Shown piece by piece: positions 51,668-60,411 of a stretch of DNA of 64,000 bases. Under the pieces are notes generated by a model. It did not search any database and was not told the origin of the DNA. It saw only the letters and a program-made list of their open reading frames with translations. Every line of letters starts with the position of its first letter. The first letter of the stretch is position 1. The stretch comes from Geomobilibacter sp964432205 (GTDB lineage Bacteria > Desulfobacterota > Desulfuromonadia > Geobacterales > DSM-12255): the NCBI GenBank assembly GCA_964432205.1, contig CAYSMK010000001.1, forward strand, positions 124,001-188,000, written 5' to 3'. The translations under genes and the position numbers were made by a program.

Positions 51668-52603
51668 TCAGCGCGCCGTCACCAGCGGTGCGAAGTAGGC
51701 GATGGTCCGTCTGAGCCCTTCCGGCACCGGCGTGACCGGCTCCCAGCCGAGTCTGGCGCGGGCCAGCGAGATATTCGGCTGCCGCTGCCTGGGGTCGTCC
51801 GCGGGCAGCGGTTTATGCACGACCTGCGAGGCCGAGCCGGTCAGATCGATGATCCGCCGGGCAAACTCCAGGATCGTGGTCTCCGCCGGATTCCCCAAGT
51901 TGACCGGACCGGTGAAATCGTCACACTCCATCATCCTGATCAGTCCCTCCACCAGATCGTCCACATAGCAGAAGGAACGGGTCTGGGAGCCGTCGCCGTA
52001 GACGGTGATATCTTCTCCCCGCAACGCCTGAAGGATGAAGTTCGAGACCACCCGCCCATCGTTCTCGGCCATCCGCGGGCCATAGGTATTGAAGATCCGT
52101 ACGATCCGGATGTCCACCCCGTTCTGGCGGTGGTAGTCCATCATCAGCGTCTCCGCCACCCGTTTCCCCTCATCGTAGCAGCTCCGGATGCCGATGGGGT
52201 TCACGTTCCCCCAGTAATCCTCGGTCTGGGGGTGGATCTGGGGATCACCGTAGACCTCCGAGGTGGATGCCTGGAGGATGCGAGCCCTGACCCGCTTGGC
52301 CATCCCCAGCATGTTAATGGCACCCATGACGCTCGTCTTGACCGTCTTGACCGGGTTGTACTGGTAATGCACCGGCGAGGCAGGACAGGCCAGATTGTAG
52401 ATCCGGTCCACCTCCAGCAGGATCGGCTCGACAATGTCGTGGCGGATCAGCTCGAACCGGTGGTCATCCAGCAGGTGGGCAATGTTGCGCTTGCTGCCGG
52501 TGAAGAAATTGTCAATGCAGATCACCTCATGGCCATCGGCCAGAAGCCGCTCGCAGAGATGTGATCCGATGAAACCGGCGCCGCCGGTGACCAGTACCCG
52601 CAT
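51668..52603 (-). CDS. UDP-glucuronate decarboxylase (UDP-xylose synthase)
   Basis: A 311-residue extended SDR enzyme that turns UDP-glucuronate into UDP-xylose. Shown by the NAD loop TGGAGFIGSHL, the catalytic STSEVYGDP, Y-x3-K as YDEGK, and the family-specific YNLACPASPVHYQYNPVKT and DDLVEGLIRMME. The ATG at 52603 is used rather than 52705. It starts 4 nt after the UDP-glucose dehydrogenase stop, so the two consecutive steps are coupled and feed pentose into the surface polysaccharide. Confidence 0.95.
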   Translation of the reverse strand: MRVLVTGGAGFIGSHLCERLLADGHEVICIDNFFTGSKRNIAHLLDDHRFELIRHDIVEPILLEVDRIYNLACPASPVHYQYNPVKTVKTSVMGAINMLGMAKRVRARILQASTSEVYGDPQIHPQTEDYWGNVNPIGIRSCYDEGKRVAETLMMDYHRQNGVDIRIVRIFNTYGPRMAENDGRVVSNFILQALRGEDITVYGDGSQTRSFCYVDDLVEGLIRMMECDDFTGPVNLGNPAETTILEFARRIIDLTGSASQVVHKPLPADDPRQRQPNISLARARLGWEPVTPVPEGLRRTIAYFAPLVTAR

Positions 52604-52607
52604 AGCG

Positions 52608-53963
52608 TTACCCCTCCCCGCAGCAGCTGTTGCCGTAGCGTCCGAGCGGCACATACCGGAAACCGGCAGACTGCATCCGGTCAGGCTTGTACAGGTTACG
52701 GCCATCCACCACGATCGGGCTCTTCAGGGCGCTCTTTACCCGCTCGAAATCCGGGTTGCGATACTCGTTCCAGTCGGTGATGATGACCAGGGCGTCACAG
52801 TCGGCCAGAATCTCGTACTGATTGGTGCTGTACGCGATCCGGTCGCCAAAATGCTTCTTCGCCTCTTTCAGGGCCTCCGGATCGTGGGCACGGACCGTGG
52901 CCCCCATACCCAGCAACCGCTCGATGACGGTGAGGGACGGCGCTTCGCGCATATCGTCGGTGCGCGGCTTGAAGGAGAGCCCCCAGCAGGCGATGGTCCT
53001 GCCGGCCAGCGGTCTCTCCGGGTCACCGCTACCGAGGAGCTTGAGCAGCTTGTCGGCGAGCACCTGCTTCTGACGCTCGTTCACCTCTTCCACCGCCTTG
53101 AGCAGCAGGAAATCGTAGGAGCACTCCTCGGCAGTCCGCACCAGCGCCTTGACATCCTTGGGGAAGCAGGAGCCGCCGTAGCCCGGTCCGGGAAAAAGGA
53201 AGTCATAGCCGATCCTGGAGTCTGAGCCGATCCCCTCCCGCACGGCAGAGACATCCGCCCCCATCCGCTCGCACAGGTTGGCAATCTGGTTCATGAAGGA
53301 GATCCGGGTGGCCAGCATGGCGTTGGCCGCATACTTGGTCATTTCGGCGCTCCGGATGTCCATGACGATCATCCGGTTATGCTTGCGCATGAACGGATCG
53401 TAGAGCTCCTTCATGATCTCGGCAGTCCGGACGTTGTCGGTGCCGATCACTACCCGGTCCGGCTTCATGAAGTCGTCGATGGCTGCCCCTTCCTTGAGGA
53501 ACTCCGGGTTAGAGACCACGTCGAACTCGATGGAGACCTTGCGGTTGTCCAGTTCTTCCTTCACGGCGGCCCGTACCTTGTCGGCGGTCCCTACCGGCAC
53601 GGTCGACTTGTCGACGATGATCTTGAACCCTTCCATATGGCGGCCGATACCGCGGGCAACGGCCAGCACATACTGCAGGTCGGCAGAACCGTCCTCACCC
53701 GGAGGAGTGCCGACGGCGATGAAGTTGATCAGTGAGACCTTGACCGCTTCGGCCAGGTCGGTGGTGAAGGAAAGGCGCCCCTCCTCGCAGTTCCGCAGGA
53801 CCATCTCCTTCAGACCCGGCTCGTAGATGGGGATGATCCCTTTTTTAAGCCCCTCTATCTTCGCCTCGTCCACGTCCACGCAGATGACGCTGTTGCCGCT
53901 CTCGGCAAAACAGGCGCCGGCCACCAGTCCCACATAGCCGCTTCCGATCACGCAAATCTTCAT
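52608..53963 (-). CDS. UDP-glucose 6-dehydrogenase
   Basis: A 451-residue enzyme that oxidises UDP-glucose twice to UDP-glucuronate. It has the N-terminal NAD fold MKICVIGSGYVGLVAGACFA, ANAMLATRISFMNQIANLCE and the catalytic Cys in GPGYGGSCFPKDVKALV, then WGLSFKPRTDDMREAPS. Product goes to the decarboxylase encoded next. Confidence 0.96.
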   Translation of the reverse strand: MKICVIGSGYVGLVAGACFAESGNSVICVDVDEAKIEGLKKGIIPIYEPGLKEMVLRNCEEGRLSFTTDLAEAVKVSLINFIAVGTPPGEDGSADLQYVLAVARGIGRHMEGFKIIVDKSTVPVGTADKVRAAVKEELDNRKVSIEFDVVSNPEFLKEGAAIDDFMKPDRVVIGTDNVRTAEIMKELYDPFMRKHNRMIVMDIRSAEMTKYAANAMLATRISFMNQIANLCERMGADVSAVREGIGSDSRIGYDFLFPGPGYGGSCFPKDVKALVRTAEECSYDFLLLKAVEEVNERQKQVLADKLLKLLGSGDPERPLAGRTIACWGLSFKPRTDDMREAPSLTVIERLLGMGATVRAHDPEALKEAKKHFGDRIAYSTNQYEILADCDALVIITDWNEYRNPDFERVKSALKSPIVVDGRNLYKPDRMQSAGFRYVPLGRYGNSCCGEG

Positions 53964-54016
53964 TCAGTCAGCTCCGGTAGGTAAATTAAACAAATTCTAT
54001 AGCACAGGAACCCGGC

Positions 54017-54844
54017 CTATGCCAGCACTTTCCCTGCCAACAGTGCCCGGCTCAGCCGGGCAAACTCTTCCAGATCAAGGGTTTCCCCCCGGCGGCCGGG
54101 ATCGATGCCGCAGTTGGCGAGAACCGCGCGCAATGCCTCGTCGTCAGGTGCAAGGTCAACACTCTTCAGGCAGTTCCAGAGGGTTTTCCTGCGCTGGCCA
54201 AAGGCCGCCTTCACCAGCCGCCTGAAGAGGGGCTCGTCCCCCACGTCGCACCTGGGTGCGGCCAGCGGCGTGAAACGAAGGACCACCGAATCCACCTTGG
54301 GGATCGGCCGGAAAGAACCCGGCTTTACCACGCATTCACGGACCACGTCGAAATGAAGGGCGCAGAATACCGAGAGAATGCCGTACTCTTTGGTGCCGGG
54401 CCGGGCCACGAGCCGATCCCCCACCTCCTTCTGAAGCATGAGGACCAGCCGGCTGAACAGGGTGGGGGTCTCAAGAAACAGGAACAGGACCTGGGAGGAG
54501 ATGTTATACGGCAGGTTGGCCGCCACCTTCCACTGACCCGCGCCGTGCTCCTTAAGGAGTCGCGGGAGATCCACCCGCAGGATGTCCCCCTCGACGATGG
54601 TCACATGGGGAAAGGCGCCATAGGCAGCCGTCAAGGGCCCGAGCAGCCGCTTGTCCAGCTCCACCGCCACCAGACGGCCGACCCGGGGAACCAGAAAACC
54701 GGTCAAAGCCCCCTGCCCCGGACCGATCTCCAGCAGTTGATCCTCGGCCGTCGGCGCCACGGCAGCCACGATCCGCTCCAGGACGCTCTGGTCCACCAGA
54801 AAATTCTGGCCCAGCGATTTCTTGGCCTTGACCCTCTCCATCAT
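54017..54844 (-). CDS. rsmA: 16S rRNA dimethyladenosine transferase
   Basis: A 275-residue KsgA/RsmA enzyme that dimethylates two adjacent adenosines near the 16S 3' end. KKSLGQNFLVDQSVLERIV, the SAM loop LLEIGPGQGALT and the catalytic NLPYNISSQVLF are present. The ATG at 54844 overlaps the tsaD stop (ATGA); a second ATG follows directly and one exists at 54850. Confidence 0.96.
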   Translation of the reverse strand: MMERVKAKKSLGQNFLVDQSVLERIVAAVAPTAEDQLLEIGPGQGALTGFLVPRVGRLVAVELDKRLLGPLTAAYGAFPHVTIVEGDILRVDLPRLLKEHGAGQWKVAANLPYNISSQVLFLFLETPTLFSRLVLMLQKEVGDRLVARPGTKEYGILSVFCALHFDVVRECVVKPGSFRPIPKVDSVVLRFTPLAAPRCDVGDEPLFRRLVKAAFGQRRKTLWNCLKSVDLAPDDEALRAVLANCGIDPGRRGETLDLEEFARLSRALLAGKVLA

Positions 54845-55863
54845 GCCCACCCCAGTTCAGCAGCGATCCGGTCCAGAGGCCAGACCGGCACGGCATCGAA
54901 ATCCAGGGCGCCGAGCCCCATGGACAGGTAGAAATCGCCCGGCACAGCCACCATGGCTGCGTTGTCGCTGCACAAGGCCGGCGACGGGATGTGCAGGGAA
55001 ACCCCGCACTGCGCGGCCATTGCGGCCATGGCCCGGCGCAGTCCGCTGTTGCAGGCCACCCCGCCGGCCACCACGAGCCGCGTGCAGCCGGTTCTCTCAA
55101 GGGCGGTGGCGGTTTTCCGGACCAGAACCTGGCAGACCGCCTCCTGAAAGGAGGCACAGAGGTGGGGCAGGTCGTCCCCGGCCAGGGATGGCTCTTTGCG
55201 CAAGGCGGTATGGACCGCGGTCTTCAGGCCGCTGAAACTGAAGTTGAGGGTACCGTCATGGAGAAGCGGCCGCGGCAGCTTCACCCGCTGCGGGTCGCCC
55301 TGTACCGCCAGCCGGTCGATCTGGACCCCGCCGGGATAGGGAAGGCCGGCCAGCTTGGCCACCTTGTCGAACGCCTCGCCGGCGGCATCGTCGATGGTCT
55401 GGCCCAGGATGGCATAGCGGCCGATCCCGTCCACCCGGTAGAGATGGCTGTGCCCGCCGGAAACCACCAGGGCGAGGAAGGGGAACGGAACGTCCTCTTC
55501 CAGGAGAATGGCCAGGAGGTGGGACTCGATGTGATTCACCCCGACCAGCGGGATCTCCCTGGCCGCGGCAATTCCCTTGGCGGCGCAGACCCCTACCAGC
55601 AGTGCGCCGATCAGTCCGGGACCACGGGTGACCGCGACCCCTTCGATATCGGCCATGGTGACGCCGGCACTCCGGAGCGCTTCGTCGATGACCGGCACGA
55701 CCCCTTCCAGATGCTGGCGGGAGGCAATTTCCGGCACTACACCGCCATAGGCGGCATGGATATCCACCTGGGTGGCAACGACGCTGGAGAGCGCCTGCCG
55801 GCCGTCACGCACCACCGCGGCCGCAGTTTCATCACAGGATGTTTCAATGGCAAGGATCAGCAT
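54841..55863 (-). CDS. tsaD: tRNA N6-adenosine threonylcarbamoyltransferase
   Basis: A 340-residue ASKHA-fold enzyme that completes t6A37 in ANN-decoding tRNAs. MLILAIETSCDETAAAVV, the metal-binding HIESH, VVSGGHSHLYRVDGIGRYAILG in part, and VVAGGVACNSGLR mark the family. Confidence 0.97.
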   Translation of the reverse strand: MLILAIETSCDETAAAVVRDGRQALSSVVATQVDIHAAYGGVVPEIASRQHLEGVVPVIDEALRSAGVTMADIEGVAVTRGPGLIGALLVGVCAAKGIAAAREIPLVGVNHIESHLLAILLEEDVPFPFLALVVSGGHSHLYRVDGIGRYAILGQTIDDAAGEAFDKVAKLAGLPYPGGVQIDRLAVQGDPQRVKLPRPLLHDGTLNFSFSGLKTAVHTALRKEPSLAGDDLPHLCASFQEAVCQVLVRKTATALERTGCTRLVVAGGVACNSGLRRAMAAMAAQCGVSLHIPSPALCSDNAAMVAVPGDFYLSMGLGALDFDAVPVWPLDRIAAELGWA

Positions 55864-55872
55864 GACACCCGC

Positions 55873-55934
55873 GCTGCGTTCAGCGTGCTGCGTTCAGCGT
55901 GCATCACACCCCTAACAGCCTGCAGCCTGTTAGG
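55873..55934. repeat. 14-bp tandem repeat and palindrome upstream of tsaD
   Basis: GCTGCGTTCAGCGT occurs twice back to back at 55873-55900, just before the tsaD ATG on the minus strand. It is followed by the palindrome CCTAACAGcCTGCAGcCTGTTAGG at 55911-55934. The rest of the 169-bp gap to the PhoH gene shows nothing I can name. Confidence 0.6.
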
Positions 55935-56032
55935 CTCAAAGTAAAGATTCATGAAACTCCCGCGAAAAAAGCAGGGCGTAAGGAACGCCCCAAGAAATCC
56001 ATAACCGTTTGTTCCGTCGCACGCAGCACGAT

Positions 56033-57349
56033 TTACAAAAGATTCGCCGCTAGCTCCGCCAGGGCCGACCGCTCCCCTTTCAGCACGGTGATGTGACCGG
56101 CGATCGCCTGCTCCTTGAAACGCTCCACCACGTAGGTCAGACCGTTGGACGAGGCATCGACGTACGGGTTGTCGATCTGGTACGGGTCGCCGGTGAGAAC
56201 GATCTTGGTCCCCTCGCCGGCCCGGGTGATGATGGTCTTGATCTCGTGGGGGGTCAGGTTCTGGGCCTCGTCCACGATCATGTACTGGTTGGGAATGGAG
56301 CGGCCACGGATGTAGGTCAGGGGCTCGATATCCAGTATCCCCATGGCCATCAGCTCCTTGTACCCCTTGCTGTGTCGCTTCTCGGCCTCGTGCCCGGAAA
56401 GGAGCAATTCCACGTTGTCGAAGATCGGCTGCATCCAGGGCGAGAGTTTTTCCTCGATATCACCGGGCAGGAACCCCAGATCGCGGCCCATGGGGAAGAC
56501 CGGCCGGGAGACCAGGAGCCGGTTGAAGACCCCCTCCTCCGCCACCTTGTGGAGACCGGCGGCAATGGCCAGCAGGGTCTTGCCGGTGCCGGCCTTGCCC
56601 ACCAGGGTCACCAGCTTGATGGAATCGTCCAGCAGGATGTCCAGGGCCACCGACTGTTCCCGGTTGCGGGGCTGGATGCTCCAGACCCCCTCCTTCCCCA
56701 CGCGGCGGATCGGCACCAGTTGGCGCTTGACCGCATCAAACCGACCAAGGGCCGTATGCGAGGGGTTAGTGGCGTCCCGCAGGGTCAGGAACTGGTTCGG
56801 CATTCCTCCACCATCCCACTCCAGCCATCCCTGGCCATGAAACCGGTCCACTGCTTCCGGCGTAACGTCCACGTCAGCCATGCCGCTGTAGAGATCTTCG
56901 ATCTCCACCTTGTCGGAACGGTAGTCCTGGGCCACCAGGCCGATGGCGTCGGCCTTTATCCTCAGGTTGGTATCCTTGGTCACCAGAATGACCGGCCTTG
57001 CCGACTCCTTCTGCTGCAGATCCACGGCCACCGCCAGTATCCGGTTGTCTCCCCGGTCGGCGCGCAGTTCCGGTGGGAGCCGCTTCATGACCTTCTCTTC
57101 GTAGATCTCCACCCGTAGCATGCCGCCACCCGGCAGTTCGACCCCATTGGAAAGAGAGCCCTGCAGGCGGAGTTCGTCCAGAAGGCGGGATATCTGGCGG
57201 GCGTTTCGGCCGGTCTCGTTCATGTCCTTCTTGAATCGGTCGATCTCCTCGACCACCGTGATCGGAATGACGATGGTATTGTCTTCGAACCTGAAAAGGG
57301 CCTGAGGGTCAAAAAGGAACACGTTGGTATCAATGACAAAGGTTTTCAT
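56033..57349 (-). CDS. PIN domain - PhoH ATPase (PhoH2-type)
   Basis: A 438-residue fusion: an N-terminal PIN nuclease domain (KTFVIDTNVFLFDP, with acidic residues around EEIDRFKKD and TKDTNLRIKADAIG) and a C-terminal PhoH NTPase with Walker A LVGKAGTGKTLLAIAAG and Walker B YMIVDEAQNLTPHEIK. PhoH2 proteins unwind and cut RNA. The ATG at 57349 has AGGAG 5 nt upstream. Confidence 0.93.
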   Translation of the reverse strand: MKTFVIDTNVFLFDPQALFRFEDNTIVIPITVVEEIDRFKKDMNETGRNARQISRLLDELRLQGSLSNGVELPGGGMLRVEIYEEKVMKRLPPELRADRGDNRILAVAVDLQQKESARPVILVTKDTNLRIKADAIGLVAQDYRSDKVEIEDLYSGMADVDVTPEAVDRFHGQGWLEWDGGGMPNQFLTLRDATNPSHTALGRFDAVKRQLVPIRRVGKEGVWSIQPRNREQSVALDILLDDSIKLVTLVGKAGTGKTLLAIAAGLHKVAEEGVFNRLLVSRPVFPMGRDLGFLPGDIEEKLSPWMQPIFDNVELLLSGHEAEKRHSKGYKELMAMGILDIEPLTYIRGRSIPNQYMIVDEAQNLTPHEIKTIITRAGEGTKIVLTGDPYQIDNPYVDASSNGLTYVVERFKEQAIAGHITVLKGERSALAELAANLL

Positions 57350-57436
57350 AACACTCCTAGCTGAGCAGGTATAGGTGCCGGCTGCGCGGTACGGCAACCG
57401 CGACACCGTAAAAAATTGCTGGGCGGCAGGCCGGGC

Positions 57437-57715
57437 CTACTTCTCGATAACACTGAACTTGAGTCCCTCGGAAGTGGCCAGAATTTTGAGGTAGAACTCG
57501 ATCTTCCCCCCCTTCAAGGTCGCCTCCACCACCACCTCGCCGTCCCGGTTGAGGGCTGCCAGCACCGACTCCGGCGGCTCCTTGACGGTAAAGGTACTGT
57601 AGATGTTCGTCTTCATGAGATCAGCCTTGGTAACCGGCCTTTCAGGGGGAAGGGAACATGCTGCCAGCAGACCGACCAGCAGCAGACCGAAGGCGCAGAA
57701 AACAAGCCGCTTCAT
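57437..57715 (-). CDS. Small lipoprotein, function unknown
   Basis: A 92-residue protein with a lipoprotein signal and lipobox LLAAC (Cys at 20), followed by a short alpha/beta domain (VVVEATLKGGKIEFYLKI). The ATG at 57715 is chosen because it gives a proper signal peptide; the frame runs upstream to 57772. It lies between the cysteine desulfurase gene and the PhoH gene. Confidence 0.72.
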   Translation of the reverse strand: MKRLVFCAFGLLLVGLLAACSLPPERPVTKADLMKTNIYSTFTVKEPPESVLAALNRDGEVVVEATLKGGKIEFYLKILATSEGLKFSVIEK

Positions 57716-57775
57716 GGATGACATTCTCCTTGCTGTGAAATCAATACGACAACCGGCCGCATTTCTGTTCATGGC

Positions 57776-58927
57776 TTACGTCTGGTGTTGTTGACCGACA
57801 ATCTCTCCCAGCGCCGCCAGGAAGGCATCGATATCTGCACTGGTCGTAAAGTAGCCCGGGCTGACCCGGACGGTGCCGACGGGAAAGGTGCCGATGGTGC
57901 GATGGGCCATGGGCGCACAGTGGAGCCCCACCCGTACGGCGATGCCGAACTCGGCGTCCAGACGGAAACCGATGAGTGCCGGATCGAGGCCGGCAACCGT
58001 AAAGGAGGCCACCGGTGCTCGCTGCCCGGCTGGGGCGGCATGGACAGTGATCCCCGGCACCCCGGCCAGCCCGGCCACCAACCGCACCATGAGTGCCTCT
58101 TCGTGGCCGGCAATAACCCCGATCCCGGTCTGCCGGATGAACTCGACCCCGGCCAGGAGGCCGGCTATCCCCGGCACATTCAAGGTCCCGCTTTCGAACC
58201 GGTCCGGCACGACGCTGGGCTGCTCCGGTTCGGAGGAAAAACTGCCGGTCCCCCCCACGGTGAGCGGTTCCAGCTCGATCCCCTCTGCCAGATAGAGGAG
58301 TCCGGTGCCGGGTGGACCGAAGAGCCCCTTGTGACCGGGAACCGCCAACAGGTCGATCCCCATCCGTACCACATCGATGGGGAGACAGCCGGCGCTTTGG
58401 GCCGCATCTACCAGCAGCGGAATCCCGGCCGCCCGGGTCAGCACGCCGACCTCCGCCACCGGCTGGACAGTACCGGTGACGTTGGAGGCATGGGCCAGCG
58501 CCACAAGCCGCGTATTCGGCCGAAAGGCGGCAGCGATGTCACGACTGGCAACGAGACCGTCCCGGTCCGCCGCCACCCTGGTCACCGCAATCCCGCGCTT
58601 CTCCAGGTAGCTGAGCGGACGGGCCAGGGAGTTGTGCTCCATGGTCGTGGTAACCACGTGGTCTCCCGGCTTCAGCAGTCCCCGTACCGCGAGATTGATC
58701 GACTCAGTGGCGCTGTGGGTAAAGACGAGACGGGTCGGGTCCGGAATGGCGAAGAATTCGGCCAGGGTTTCGCGGGCAGTAAAGACCAGACGGGCCGACT
58801 CCAGCCCCTGGGCATAGCCGCCCCGCCCCGGCGCCACACCGATCCGGCGCATCGTGTCGTCCATGGCCCGGTAGACCGACTCGGGCTTGGGAAAGGAAGT
58901 AGCCGCATTGTCCAGAAAAATCGGCAT
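57776..58927 (-). CDS. Cysteine desulfurase-like aminotransferase class V
   Basis: A 383-residue PLP enzyme of the SufS/CsdA group: IFLDNAATSFPKPESVY, the His-bearing TTTMEHNSLARPL, VDAAQSAGCLPIDV, the PLP lysine in AVPGHKGLFGPPGTG and the active-site Cys in GLHCAPMAHRTIG. It removes sulfur from Cys, or acts on a related substrate, for Fe-S clusters or selenium metabolism. The C-terminal loop is short, as in the SufS-like class. Start ATG 58927. Confidence 0.9.
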   Translation of the reverse strand: MPIFLDNAATSFPKPESVYRAMDDTMRRIGVAPGRGGYAQGLESARLVFTARETLAEFFAIPDPTRLVFTHSATESINLAVRGLLKPGDHVVTTTMEHNSLARPLSYLEKRGIAVTRVAADRDGLVASRDIAAAFRPNTRLVALAHASNVTGTVQPVAEVGVLTRAAGIPLLVDAAQSAGCLPIDVVRMGIDLLAVPGHKGLFGPPGTGLLYLAEGIELEPLTVGGTGSFSSEPEQPSVVPDRFESGTLNVPGIAGLLAGVEFIRQTGIGVIAGHEEALMVRLVAGLAGVPGITVHAAPAGQRAPVASFTVAGLDPALIGFRLDAEFGIAVRVGLHCAPMAHRTIGTFPVGTVRVSPGYFTTSADIDAFLAALGEIVGQQHQT

Positions 58928-58967
58928 AAAAAACCGTATCATGTCACCAGGGTTATGGCAACCGCTA

Positions 58968-60188
58968 TCAAAATGGCAGCACAGGGGCAGCAGTGAGCAA
59001 CGGAGCCAGGAGCACCCTGGCCGGCGGATCGACGACCTGGCCGGCCACGACCTTCTTCTTCAGCTCCGGCAGGGAGAGCCCCCCCCACCAGTTACCGGGC
59101 AGGGAGAGGTCGCCCATCCCGTCGTAGGCCAGTTCGACGGCGCCGTTCTTCTGGATGATGTTTCCCCAGAGGGCGGCAAGGCCGTCGCCAAGGCGCAGCC
59201 CCACCCTGCCGTTACCGCTGATCTCGTTACCGTGGATCTTGAGCCGGCTGCGCTTCAGGCTCACCCCTTCGTCCCGGTTATCCACCACCCGGACGCCGAC
59301 AACCTCACCTTCACAGGCGATAAGGCGCAGCCCCGAGCCGTTGCCGGCAAAGAGAGCCCCTCTCACCTGAAGCCTCACCCCATCGGCGGCTAGACCGGTT
59401 ACGGCCCCCTGGACCGTGACCTGTCGCAGGGTCACCGATCCGGCTTCGGCAACGATGCCGCTCTGGCCGCCACTGACGACCCCGTCCCGCAGATCGGTCT
59501 CGCCCGCCTGGATCATCACCCCAATGGGCGAATCGCTCACCGTCACCCCCCGGATCGAGGCGAGGGAGTCCAGGAGGCGCAGGGCGATGCGACAATGGGC
59601 AAAGGCGACGCCACCGGCGGTAAACGAGGAAAAGTGGGCCTCCAGTCCCCGTTCCGCCCCTTCGATGCGGCAGTTGTCCAACTGGTTCTTCTTCTCGCTC
59701 CCCTGGAGAATCACCCCGTACCAGTCACCAGGCTGGGGCGCGGCAAAGGCGCTGGTAAAGAGGACCGGGCGCTCGGCATCCCCTTGGACCACCAGACGGC
59801 CGTGGACGAACAGCGAGGTACCGCCCAGACCACCGGCTTCGGTGCTGCGGGCCACGATCACGGCACCCGGCCTGATCGTCAGGGTGGCCTGGGGCGCCAC
59901 GGTGACCGGGCCTTCCAGCACGACCAGTCCCCGCCAGACCGTATCCTCGGTGATGGTCTGCTCCCGGTAGGTAGCCTCCACCGCCCCAAGGGGACGGAGC
60001 ATGCGCGCCGGCAGACCCTGCAGTCCATCGGCCGTCGGTTGCGCTGCCCCGGAACGGATTTGTGCCGCTTCGCCACCGGAACCGAACAGCACCATGAGCA
60101 CAATCGCCAGGGCTATCGGCCAGGCCCGGCTGGTCGTCGCTTCGCACTGTCTGCACCGGGCATTGCCGGGTCCGTTTAATAGTGTCAT
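58968..60188 (-). CDS. Secreted right-handed beta-helix protein
   Basis: A 406-residue exported protein with an N-terminal membrane/signal segment (about 22-42) and repeated strands typical of parallel beta-helices (GLVVLEGPVTVAPQATLTIR, IRGVTVSDSPIGVMIQ, KIHGNEISGNGRVGLRLGDG). This NosD/pectate-lyase-like fold binds or cuts polysaccharides; no catalytic set is recognised. It is convergently placed against nothing: its 5' end faces nrdJ. Confidence 0.78.
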   Translation of the reverse strand: MTLLNGPGNARCRQCEATTSRAWPIALAIVLMVLFGSGGEAAQIRSGAAQPTADGLQGLPARMLRPLGAVEATYREQTITEDTVWRGLVVLEGPVTVAPQATLTIRPGAVIVARSTEAGGLGGTSLFVHGRLVVQGDAERPVLFTSAFAAPQPGDWYGVILQGSEKKNQLDNCRIEGAERGLEAHFSSFTAGGVAFAHCRIALRLLDSLASIRGVTVSDSPIGVMIQAGETDLRDGVVSGGQSGIVAEAGSVTLRQVTVQGAVTGLAADGVRLQVRGALFAGNGSGLRLIACEGEVVGVRVVDNRDEGVSLKRSRLKIHGNEISGNGRVGLRLGDGLAALWGNIIQKNGAVELAYDGMGDLSLPGNWWGGLSLPELKKKVVAGQVVDPPARVLLAPLLTAAPVLPF

Positions 60189-60305
60189 AGCCGAAAATCT
60201 TTACCACAACCATGGGGCAAAGTAAACCGCCGCACCGCCCTAATCCAACAGAAAAAAGGCATTGTCGCGTCTTTTCAGTCGGTTAGAACCGGTTCAAAAA
60301 AGCCC

Positions 60306-60360
60306 TTGACACCCCATACATGTTGTGGTTAATTTTCCACCGCAACACAACATCTTGTAA
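60306..60360 (+). promoter_or_regulatory. nrdJ promoter with two candidate NrdR boxes
   Basis: TTGACA at 60306-60311 and TTAATT at 60329-60334 (17-bp spacing) fit sigma-70. Two boxes sharing CACAACAT, one inverted, CCATACATGTTGTGGT (60314) and ACACAACATCTTGTAA (60345), start 31 bp apart, the spacing expected for NrdR, and box 1 covers the -35/-10 gap. NrdR would repress when dATP is high. Confidence 0.6.
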
Positions 60361-60411
60361 AAGTCCTAAAAATACTACAAAACCTTTTTCACGCAAGGAG
60401 AACCAAGGTTT

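Noticed and set aside
55899..56096. 65-residue plus ORF between tsaD and the PhoH gene
   Set aside because: No ribosome site, overlaps the PhoH 3' end, low-complexity basic composition.
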